A DNA stretch of 64,000 bases, from positions 679,324 through 743,323 of the forward strand of contig MZZL01000405.1 in NCBI GenBank assembly GCA_002749535.1. Direction: 5' to 3'. Both the position numbers and the translations under genes were made by a program. The notes beneath the pieces were generated by a model. The model did no database searches. It was not told the origin of the DNA and saw nothing but the letters and a program-made list of their open reading frames with translations. This document shows positions 23,929 through 33,501 of the stretch, one piece after another; within the stretch, counting starts at the first letter, position 1, and each line of letters starts with the position of its first letter. The DNA comes from Apophysomyces variabilis (Eukaryota > Mucoromycota > Mucoromycetes > Mucorales > Mucoraceae).

Positions 23929-25170
23929 ATGAATACAGAAAACAAAGCGCATGGGCTACCAACTCCCCGGTCTTCACAGGACGTCACAGACGAGACTGTT
24001 TCCAAAACCATAGAGACTATAGCCTCGCCTACCATCAAGACCCATGATGTCCAATGGCTCGATACAGACACTTCAGAAGACGAAGATTATCTACCTCAAA
24101 ATTACCATCAACGGTTCCCATCACCTCCACGCAATCACTCCATGGGGGATGAACGGAAACGAAGCCGTATGGACTCCCTCACATGGTGCGATCCCCGAGA
24201 GCTAGCTCGGCCCCGGCTAGAGTATGATGAGACGCCTGTTGAACGAGCTCGTCGAACAATTGACGAAGTGATGGACAACGGGACTGAAAGGGTCGATCTT
24301 GGGTAAATGAAAAAAGAAAAGGGAAGAAGAGGTGTAAATGTATACTTAACCTCTATTTTTTTATTCTATGGACGCTTTTGCCAGTCACCTTGGATTGACC
24401 GATATACCAGACGAGATTAGTGAGCTGCAGTATATGACCATTCTGCGAAAGGATACCAATACTATCAAGACCGCAGCACTGGAAGTGTTTCTCTATGCCA
24501 ATGCTTTGAGACACCTCAATCACCATTTGTTTAAGCTGAAGAATCTTGCTGTCCTAAGTCTCCGTATGTTAGATCCTTAGGCAAAACTGTTACCTTAATT
24601 TTTTGTATTATTTTTTGCTGACCCTTTGTGCAATAAGGGAACAACCAGCTGACACACCTTCCGCCAGAAATCGCTTTGCTTCAAAACTTGGAAGAACTAT
24701 CGGTTGGCAACAACTTGCTGGTAAGACGGAGGTATTTTCGTTTCATACTCATCTGGTTCTCTTGTCACGTTGTACAGAAATTCCTTCCCGCTGAATTACT
24801 GTGCATGCCACGGTTAACCACGCTTTCACTCTGTCCTAATCCTTATTTGCCTGTACCTTCTACCCTGACATCTTCCCCTCCCCGTGTACGTCACTTTTCA
24901 CGCCCAGTCCCGAGCTTGGTCGAGTTGACTAGCAGACAAGTCTTGGCCGCCAGAGATGTTCTACATACCCAGTCAGCTGCCCATATCCCCTGTGATATCC
25001 GGACACGTCTTGATACCATCTCAGCTACCAATATCTGTCACCATTGCAACGGCGCATTCTATGCACCAAGTGTAGAAGAGACTGCATGGCGTGATATTCT
25101 AGGGACACGCAATATGCCTCTTCTTTATCGGTTTTGCTCCCTTCGCTGCAGCGAATTGGCTTTTGAATAG
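23929..25170 (+). CDS. Leucine-rich-repeat protein with C-terminal cysteine pairs
   Basis: There are four exons, 23929-24302, 24385-24563, 24638-24720 and 24778-25170, adding to 1029 nt (342 residues) with consistent phases. The first 120 residues are acidic, Ser/Pro-rich and disordered (DTDTSEDEDYLP). LRRs follow in the middle: GLTDIPDEISELQYM, HLFKLKNLAVLSLRNNQLT, LPPEIALLQNLEELSVGNN and LPAELLCMPRLTTLSLCPN, which is the LPxEI-type plant/fungal LRR pattern. The C-terminus has CHHC and CSLRC pairs flanking about 45 residues, probably one zinc site. The architecture suggests an adaptor. I recognise the LRR class but no specific orthologue, and a DNA-damage or cell-cycle role would be a guess. 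Confidence 0.8.
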
Positions 25171-26010
25171 TTACCGTTAACCCCTCCCCCATCCTTTGCC
25201 TTCCTCTTTTACCCTAATGCATGTGTACACAATAGCACATCCCATTTACTGATACACACGGTTTCGCTATCAATTCTCTTTGTTTCAAGTGTTTACTCAA
25301 GACGAGTCATAAATTTCAGCTACATTGATGAAATCATTGTGGAGTGTAACATGCGCTTCTAACCTATGCCCATGATCCAAAACTCATGAAGAATCGTACC
25401 AAACATAATTTAACTGATGCTTTTCTCTGCAATAATGTTGTCTAGCGGTGACCTGATGTATAAAAAAGGCCAATTGTAACAACCCGAGATGAAACTATAA
25501 CACTACACGATCTTCCATTTTCTCGTCTACTGTAGCATATGCGAAAAATTTTTCGTTTATTCGGGTACAACAAGTGAGGAGGCCAAAGAACAGAAGTCAT
25601 CGAAAGCTATTGACGTGAGAAGGCATTTCTGTACTACTCTATTGTAGTTGTTGGGTAATCTTGTCTTTCTTGCGTTCTTTTGGAAAACCAATCAAGCTGA
25701 AAAATGCTTTTTTATTGTGATACATTATCTAGCTCGTCAGGCATTTACTGTTTTTTTCCTATTTGTCTGCATGTTTCTTTTTTTTATTTGCAGACTGGGA
25801 TTTACCTTTGCATGATTAGATGAAATATTTGCGGTCAGACTACCCTTCTTTGCGTACAGTCGTGTCCATGTTCACTATTTACCGAGATAGTTTATTTCAA
25901 ACCACAGCAAGACGAATATATTTAAAGAAGTGGTTCTCTATTTTTTTGCATCTAACGAAAAAGCTCTCAGCGTGTCTGATCCATCCTTGACAGTCTGAGC
26001 ACTTTACTTT
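25171..26010. other. Intergenic, nothing recognised
   Basis: AT-rich DNA follows the LRR gene. No coding frame, RNA or repeat was recognised up to the Tc1/mariner remnant. Confidence 0.4.
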
Positions 26011-26270
26011 TCACGCTGCTTGAACAATACGCTCTTGAAGGTTATCTTCAACTTGTAAGGGCTCCCTTCTTACCCCAGCCTTCACTTTGGCCCAAAACTC
26101 TTTTATTGGGTTAAGAAAGGGAAAGTAGAGAGGAAGTTAGAGATATTTGTATCCTCTTTCTTCGACCAACTGCTTAACCTTGACTGGTGTATGGATGGGT
26201 GCATTATCCATGACAAGATAATAACCGTTCATTCCGTGGCAATCCAATCTTTTGTGATTGCCTAATAGAC
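26011..26270 (-). pseudogene. Tc1/mariner transposase fragment (C-terminal catalytic part)
   Basis: On the minus strand one frame reads HGMNGYYLVMDNAPIHTP, then a helix, then LPLYFPFLNPIKEFWAKVK and a terminal helix ending at a TGA at 26011-26013. The DNAPIH motif contains the second catalytic Asp, and the LNPIKEFW block contains the third acidic residue (Glu), as in DDE_3 (Tc1/mariner) transposases. A TAA at 26137-26139 interrupts the frame between the two motifs, and the first catalytic Asp region is missing or unrecognisable upstream. It is a dead partial copy. No terminal inverted repeats were identified. Confidence 0.8.
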
Positions 26271-26603
26271 AAAGTTTAAGATATAATAGAAGAAAAGGAG
26301 AACATAACTACATTCAGGGAAAATAAATGTGGAATTTAAAGCAATACAATTGAGAAGAACCGGAACTGGGTACCTTTGCCCTGACAGCTTCTAATACCAT
26401 AACTGACAGAAACGGATATGATAGCATCAATGACGTATAGAAACAAACGAAGAGGGTATATTTCCTCTACATATGTTCCATTACAGATGTTCCATTCTGT
26501 TCCAGACTTTCTGTCAGACTGAGTCCGTTTTTACTCTTGGGATGATTGTTGTCTTATCTCTGAATTGTTGTCATCCATAAGACATCCATCGATTTTCTTA
26601 CCC
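26271..26603. other. Intergenic, possible remainder of the Tc1/mariner copy
   Basis: The 5' part of the transposase would be expected here on the minus strand, but only short non-matching frames are present. The stretch also holds the 5' flank of the candidate spliced gene. Confidence 0.3.
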
Positions 26604-27078
26604 ATGGCTGTCATTTTTGGTTTCAGTAATCACGTACTATTTAAAAGCGAAGGGACAACACCTTTTTGGCTCTTTGGCTCTGTTCTCCAAAAACATCCCC
26701 GGTATGTACTTTGCATTGATCATATGTACAGAATGACTGATGTCCCTCTTCTGTATCCTTTAGCCTGCATGACCTCTGTCCCGAACCACCTTGGTTGTGT
26801 GAGTAAGCTCCATGCACTCCACTAGGTAAGTGAAAGATAAATGTTGTCTGTTTATGCACAGTGTTATTCATTATCTTCTGCTTCCAAGTCCTCGCCAGGT
26901 GTTGCATCTCTTCAAGTCCTCTGCAGTGCGTTACACTCTAACCGGCCCCTGTCTTTGGGCAGGATTACCCTTCGGGGGTAAGTAAAAAAGATGTCAAGCT
27001 ATCCCTCCATTTACTAACCAGGAACATTCTTTTACGCTGCTCGAATGAATTTTGTGTCCACGGAAGGACCAAGTTGAG
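26604..27078 (+). CDS. Candidate small multi-exon gene, unknown product
   Basis: Several sharp splice signals lie on the plus strand: GTATGT donor at 26702, TTTAG acceptor at 26763, GTAAGT donor near 26975 followed by a CTAAC branch site and CAG, and another GTAAGT...TTTTAG pair at about 27080-27142. Joining 26604-26701, 26764-26796, an exon from about 26862 and a last exon starting near 27024 gives an open frame of roughly 100 residues. It is rich in aromatic residues and includes RYTLTGPCLWAGLPFGG and YAARMNF, ending at a TGA just before the last donor. The second donor (GTGTGA) is weak and its choice is uncertain. No family is recognised. It could instead be an untranslated spliced RNA or a degraded gene. 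Confidence 0.3.
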
Positions 27079-27144
27079 GTAAGTAAAATATATTTCCCGC
27101 ATAATCCATTTACTAATGACGCATATTTCTATCCCTTTTAGCGC

Positions 27145-27960
27145 AAACTTGATCCTTGCATGAACGCAAATCTATTTAGAGTGGCGTAAAAAATTGTTCA
27201 ATGAACAGTATCGTTCTGGACAAACCAATAAGTGTTCCTAAACCTGATGGGCTAATGTGTTTTGTATTGTGTATGTTACCACACTTCGACGACGAACTCC
27301 TAGCACATAATTCTGAACTGTTATTGTGAACCCACTGAGTTATGCAGTGGCATTGCTGTCTGTTAATATAACTACAATAAGACGAACAATCCGGAAATAA
27401 TAAGCTGCCCGATAAATGGTCAGAAATTTGTCAAGAAAACACGCTTAACGTACTTCGACCTCGATTTAATGTGACGGCAGTTCATTGATAACACGAATCA
27501 AGCTATACTACCTGAAAACCGCTGCCGTCACAACAACAGAGATTCCTGTTCACAAAGCTTTTGATTTAGACTGAGTACGGCTCTACGACACTGAATGCGC
27601 GGTGGTGGGCCAGTCTGAAGACGATACATTTAGTTGACGACATGGTCACATATCCTGTGCAAGGGGGCTTAGTAGCCTGAAGAGGAAATACATTCTGATC
27701 TCGCTATCGGCTGAAACGTCTATACTTTAAGTACTGAAGCCTTCCGAAACTGCTTCAAGCAACGTCTGTTGGATGATCCAATCAAATCAATGGATGGATG
27801 TGTTTGATTCAACCTAGAGATGTGAGTGGCGGTGTTTGTAAAAACCGGTTTTGCATGGGTATCAGCCAATCATTGCGCTGCTTTTGGCAATGACGAGTTA
27901 TTTTCAAAGGTCATTTGCAGGTACTCAGAAACGATCTTTCTTTTTTCGAAATTTTTGAAC
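27145..27960. other. Intergenic upstream of the eL19 gene
   Basis: No gene was recognised. The right end is the promoter and leader of the ribosomal protein gene; a short T-rich stretch precedes the split start codon. Confidence 0.4.
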
Positions 27961-28716
27961 ATGTAAGTATTCTTTTTTTTGCCGGACTTATCCGAACCGG
28001 ACCAAGGTTTCCTACAACCAGAAAAAAAAATTTTTTTTACTGTTTCATGAAGAAGCTGACGCTCTCCCCATAGGGTCAACTTGTCTATTCAAAAGCGTCT
28101 TGCTGCCGATGTCCTTCACTGTGGCCAACGTAAAGTGTGGTTGGACCCTAACGAAGTGAATGAAATTTCCAATGCCAATTCCCGTAAGTTATCTTTCTGC
28201 TATCGCGTTTCTTGGACAAACTCCCAAGGGTTTTGGAGCCTATACTAATGGTGCTTCTATTCAGGTGCAAACATCCGCAAACTTGTTAAGGATGGTTTGA
28301 TCATTCGCAAACCCGAAATCAGCCATTCCCGTTTCCGTGTGCGTGAGCGTAACGCTGCCAAGCGTCTGGGTCGTCACATGGGCCATGGTAAGAGGAAAGG
28401 TACTGCCGACGCCCGTATGTCCCGCCAAGTGCTCTGGATGCGCCGTATGCGTGTCCTCCGTCGTCTTCTTCGCAAGTACCGTGAAGCTGGCAAGATTGAC
28501 AAGCATTTGTACCATACTCTCTACCTTAAATCCAAGGGTAACGGTTTCAAGAACAAGCGTGTGTTGATGGAATACATTCATAAGGCCAAGGCTGAGAAGC
28601 TCAGACTCAAGACCTTGAACGAACAAGCTGATGCCCTCCGTGCCAAGAACAAGGCCATGCGTGAGCGTCGCCAACAACGTTTGAATGAAAAGAAGGCTGC
28701 TGCCGGCGAGCAGTGA
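27961..28716 (+). CDS. rpl19: 60S ribosomal protein L19 (eL19)
   Basis: There are three coding exons, 27961-27962, 28074-28183 and 28265-28716, giving 564 nt (187 residues, the family's size). The protein reads [15 protein letters not shown], then [34 protein letters not shown] and the long basic C-terminal helix, matching eukaryotic eL19. It is a structural protein of the large subunit near the tunnel exit. The start codon is split: exon 1 supplies only AT, followed at once by GTAAGT, and exon 2 supplies the G. This is the only arrangement that restores the conserved N-terminus. The 111-nt first intron contains an A9T8 tract (about 28021-28038) able to pair with itself. The second intron splits an Arg codon. 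Confidence 0.96.
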
Positions 28717-29721
28717 AAAATCTAATAAACCAAAAAAGAAAAAATAACCTGATTATAGCAATCTTCATGTATATATTGTGCTTTTGATCGTGCCAAATTG
28801 TATTTTTCTTACACACTACTCTTTTTCACCTGCTTTACCGCGACAATTGCTGTTTCCATGTGAGCAAGTGTACAACTATAAGGGCAGACCTAAGTCTGTG
28901 GGCTCCATGCTAAAGAGTTATTTGCTGCCGATTCTGGGTGAATCGCACCAAAGGTTAGCGGTCCGATTTTAAACAAAGCATTTGGAATACTCTGTCATAC
29001 AGTAAAGTACAAAGTGCACGAATTAATGGTTTGATTGCGTATGATTATCCCCTCATATGCTGATGACAGACCCATCTGCTCTTGGTTTGCTTTAATTCTT
29101 AGAGAGGGAGACGGATCGATTCTATGCAAGTCAAAATTTTTTAAATCGAGCACAATCCTATCTTTACATAAAGAACCTGAGCTACCCTTATGGAACTCTC
29201 ACGATTTGTGGTCAATAAAGCTTTCCATTACGGTGCCTTCTAACTCACGATAGTTGTTTATGGAGCAAAGCGGACGTAAATACGTCTCCACATATGGAGA
29301 ATATGATCGTACGGATGTCAAATTTCAGAACGGGGAAAAGTTTCGCACTAACCAGTCAATCTTAAATCCTGGATAGGTGTGTCAGTTGCTTCATTCGAAT
29401 GACAACTAGAAGAGACGAAATGTTTTGCTAATTTCACAGAAAATGGGTATAATCAAAGCGTTAAAACAGGAGCGTATAATATGAGAAGAAACGACCTCTG
29501 TAATCACTCGTGTCATGTTCCAGACAACCTTGTTTCTATTGGTTAGCATTATGAAGTTCGCCGATTTCCATAAAAGGAAGCACTTTCTGGTCTTTTTTGG
29601 GTCACGAGCTGATTTGCTTATCTCAGCCTTTCGGTTGATGCAGTTTTCGTTTTCTTTTTCCTCTTTCTTTTTTGTCCTTTGCTTCCTCTTAATTCATTGA
29701 AAGCGACCTTTTCTCTTATTT
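28717..29721. other. Intergenic between eL19 and the PP2C gene
   Basis: AATAAA-like A/T runs follow the eL19 stop. No gene or RNA was recognised. The stretch from about 29640 is a pyrimidine-rich promoter immediately before the PP2C start. Confidence 0.4.
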
Positions 29722-31191
29722 ATGAACGCCAAAGCCAGGCTAGCTATTGCCAAACAGCTTGTAGTTCCACCTGTCAATTGCACTCAGTCTACCTTGGCGG
29801 CTCGATCAGTAGCTCCTCAAGCACTGACTCTGTATGCCCAGCCTCGCTTACCGCCAACCTACCGAAGACCACCTTCCTCTTTTCATCATTTCCGCTCTTT
29901 TGTCGCTGCCACAACAGTAACCGTTCCCGCCCATAATCCACAATATGCATACCATCCACTTCCATTAGTAGACGATATAACACAACCAAAATCTTTACCG
30001 CTGTATGAGTTATTTGATAAAACAACTGCCAAGCCAAAGCCATCGTACATATTTGCGCATGCGGCATCCGGATACCCTAAACGAGGTCGGAAGCCGTCTA
30101 CCGTGGCAGATAACAGAAACTATCTCAGTGTTCAGATTGGTGAGGATGCTTACTTTCGACGCCTCGACGCATTAGGTGTAGCAGATGGTGTTGGAGGATG
30201 GCGAGGCAATCTGGGTAAGATTCACTCTTTCTCCTTGGATCATGAATCCGTTAATTAATTTTATTTTTTGCGGGGCATTACAGCAGCCAACTCCGCGCTT
30301 TATTCACGGAAGCTCATGCATCATGCGTATCTCGAATTGGAACGATTTGACAATGTGGATGATCCGTGCTTCTATCAATACGATGACGCTGATCCAATTG
30401 ATATCCTCCAACGAAGTTACGAAGAATGCATGCAGGAAGTGCAACGAGAGGTATATCAACCCTTCTCTTCTTGCCCCTTGTTTTCTAAAAAACAAACTTC
30501 TTTTTCTATTCATCCCAGGGGATTGTTGGTTCCACGACGGCCTGTTTGGCAATACTGCGACATGATGAACTACGCATTGCCAATTTAGGCGACTGCGGTA
30601 TTTCAGTGATCCGGCAGAACAGCTACGTCTTCCGAAGCGAAGAACAGCAGCATTCGTTTAATTTTCCTTATCAACTTGGTACAAGTTCCCCCGATAGACC
30701 TACGGACGCTCAGGTAATAATGAAAAGAACTGACGTATGAATAGACATAGATGCTAAACTTGAAATGGAATAGACTTTTAATGTCAAAGTGGAAAAAGGC
30801 GATATTATCATTCTGGGTTCCGATGGACTTTACGACAACCTTTATGACAAAGAAATTTTGCGTATTGTGCGTTCCCATGTGTCTACCTATGTCATGCCTG
30901 GAAATGAGAACAGGCCACCAAGGATGCTAAACTTCGATCCCCAGCGATTATCGGAAGCCCTCGCTAGTCGAGCAAAATCTGTCAGCGAAGATAGATGTTA
31001 TTCCGACAGCCCTTTCCAGGCACGAGCAACAAACGAAGGCATATATTATCAGGTACGGTGAAAAAAAAGTTATATGTGTTTTCTGTGTAGGTATCTGACT
31101 GTTCTGTTTACAGGGAGGAAAAGCAGATGATATAAGTGTGATAGTCGCGGTGGTCAAGGATATGGAAGATTCGCCTGACCGTCGGCTGTAG
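29722..31191 (+). CDS. ptc7: PTC7-like PP2C-type Ser/Thr phosphatase, probably mitochondrial
   Basis: There are five exons, 29722-30214, 30284-30450, 30519-30713, 30774-31052 and 31114-31191, totalling 1212 nt (403 residues). The first 65 residues are rich in Ala, Arg, Ser, Thr and nearly free of acids, a likely mitochondrial targeting sequence. The PPM/PP2C core follows: ALGVADGVGGW (metal-binding Asp), GSTTACLAIL, LRIANLGDCGISVIR, GDIIILGSDGLYDNL and GGKADDISVIVAVV, so all metal-ligand aspartates are present. The DGVGGW form is typical of the Ptc7/PPTC7 branch, which in yeast promotes coenzyme Q synthesis by dephosphorylating Coq7. That substrate is inferred. Splice phases agree at each junction, and the short 61-69-nt introns are typical for the window. 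Confidence 0.9.
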
Positions 31192-32568
31192 TCCAACATC
31201 AACCAGCCTTGTCTCCTGAATAACTGCATTACTATTAACTCTACTTTGCTTATTTTGCATGAAACAAACATCGATATCATCTACTATTTTCATCCATTAC
31301 CAAGACCAATTTGTTAATTGGTATTATTAAAGAAGCATGCCACATCGCCATCTTTGTACAGTATCTTAACGGTGCCTGGAAAAAGCCAATGCGGTTAATT
31401 TTTTTTGGTCATTCACCCCCAAGTAACTTCGTCTGTCATTAATGTTATTATATGTTGGATGCGCGTCAGCTATTACGAATTAGGGCTCCATGCACAAATG
31501 GATACTAGCCGCAAGTAATATCTTAACGGTAAATTTAAGCGATGATAAAGAGGGAGAAATGAGGGGACATTTATGCTTACTTTACTTACAGTAGATCGTT
31601 CGCTAGAAAACAATTAGATAAATGCATATAACTTTTCTCCTTATGCTGTGCTATGTGCACCATTATGATTTCTTCGTTCATGCATTTACTTCAGTTTTAG
31701 CAGTTTTTATTTTACGTTCATGAACAATCAGAAGGTGTATGTATTGTGTCAGGTGTCTAATGGAGAATCCATTGCCTACAAGATTTTAGCTAGTAATTAA
31801 AACCCCTTCCTAAAAATATCAACGGGATCGTGTGGATTGAATAGACCTATGGTATGAATTTTTTAAGGACATATCATGATTTTTCCGACGTGCAGCCATG
31901 TTTTTGACTGGATTCCATTGTGGTTGGGAGTAATTGACATGTTAGCACAAACTAACCTCAAGAATCATCTTGTGAAATTGTAGTCAGAAATTCAAATATC
32001 ACGGTTTACATACGTAGTACCTGTTTTAACTAGTATACAGGCCATAGCCAGATAACTTTTGCTGTTGTAAAGATCCTTTAATCTATAGCAAATGAACAAA
32101 TGATAACGAAAGTGAAAAAGAGCTAATTCGTTTGCGCACAATTTCCTTATGGAAGTTGAATTGGTTACGTACATTATTTCTTACTGACTGTAAGACAATT
32201 ATCTACTCATCCCATCCTTGCTGGTTCCGGATGTATATCACCTAAACCTGTAAGAGGTTCAAAGAAAACGCAGTTTATTCGCATGAATGAATGCATACTT
32301 TAACTGATCCATAGGACATAAAAACAATAAATGACGGGATTGCCCGGATACAAATACACTTGATGTACGAATCAAGGATGGATTTCTTTATACGGAAAGG
32401 TTCGTTATAAGCCAACGTGAACTTCTTTCTGTTGGTGGGTGAGGTTGAATCATGCAAAAGCAGTGGACACGTCGGGATGTCTGTAAAGTAATAGCAGTCC
32501 CATTTAATCGTTTGGGAAATGAGACTTTGCAGGTCTTCAAAGTCTGATTGACCGACGCGCATTTTACC
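31192..32568. other. Intergenic, nothing recognised
   Basis: About 1.4 kb of AT-rich DNA separates the PP2C and HYPK-like genes. A minus-strand frame at 32275-32805 overlaps the HYPK-like first exon and has a hydrophobic, cysteine-scattered translation; it was not accepted as a gene. Confidence 0.4.
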
Positions 32569-33191
32569 ATGGCAGCTCAACAGTCCAAAAAAGCTAAAGA
32601 AACTCAAGCTACGAAAGAACAGGAGCAAAATGGCCGATCTGTTGACGCTAATGAGGATCAGGAAGACACTGAACCTGTAGAGAAGGGTGTGAAAGGCGAG
32701 GCTACAAAAGACATGAAGAACGTGACCAACTATCTTAATGAGGAACTTGCCAATCGCCAGGTGGATGCTGAGAAATTGGCCAAGGCAAGGATAATTCAGA
32801 ACCAAAAAAAAAAAAAAGGAGAATAGGAGAGCTCAAGTATAGTTTCTTTTCTTCACTTTATTTTTGCTTCTTTTAGTCCCTGAGCTTTCTGCAGGAAGCG
32901 GCTAAGATGCACAAGACCAGCATCCTGTAAGCACGCAATGCCCCTCTCCAAATATGGACATGGCTAACGCATGAATAGAAATAAAAATGCCAATGCAGGA
33001 TCGGTTAACCGGCAGGATGTTGAATTCTTGGTAAGTTATCTTTACTGGATCCATGGTATGAAGAGTGTTCTTCGATCTTGACATATGGTTAGGTGGCCGA
33101 AATGCGAATAAGCAAAACCGTGGCCGAGAAAGCTTTGCGTGACAATAAGGGAGATATGGTCGCTGCATTGAATCAGCTGATAGAAGGATAA
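32569..33191 (+). CDS. HYPK homologue, NatA-associated UBA-like protein
   Basis: There are four exons, 32569-32784, 32877-32926, 32979-33030 and 33093-33191, giving 417 nt (138 residues). The N-terminal half is charged and disordered with VTNYLNEELANRQVD, corresponding to the helix that contacts NatA in HYPK. The last 45 residues, RQDVEFLVAEMRISKTVAEK then LRDNKGDMVAALNQLI, form the HYPK-type UBA domain. HYPK binds the Naa15/Naa10 N-terminal acetyltransferase on ribosomes and inhibits or tunes it. The first intron uses a GC donor: exon 1 ends CCAAG, followed by GCAAGG, and no GT donor gives an open frame. The intervening read-through frame runs into an A13 run and a stop. Confidence 0.85.
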
Positions 33192-33501
33192 ATTAATCAA
33201 TACAAATGGTTCATGCTGAAAGAAAAAAAGTCTAAATAGTCGAATTGACCACACTTACGATTATTGGCTCAATGAACCGAGTCTATATATTAGCGATCTG
33301 CAAAACAAATTATTATTTCTTTCTATTATTCTTGGAGAACTTGATATTTCAGAGTTAAAGGAGAGACAGATCTGTCGTCTGAACTCCGTGTTGACTCCTG
33401 CTCGACAAACACGGGGGAGAGACGAGGGAAGGGGACTTTAGTTTGGGAGAAGGGGTAGCAATGAAAAGCGTCGCATTTCTATCTTTTCTATCTTTCTTAT
33501 T
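33192..33501. other. Promoter region of the SH3 gene
   Basis: The 310-bp gap between two plus-strand genes must hold the 3' UTR of the HYPK-like gene and the promoter of the next. No specific element was recognised. Confidence 0.4.

Noticed and set aside
28261..28677. Minus-strand frame of 138 codons
   Set aside because: Antisense to the eL19 coding exon, whose identity is certain.
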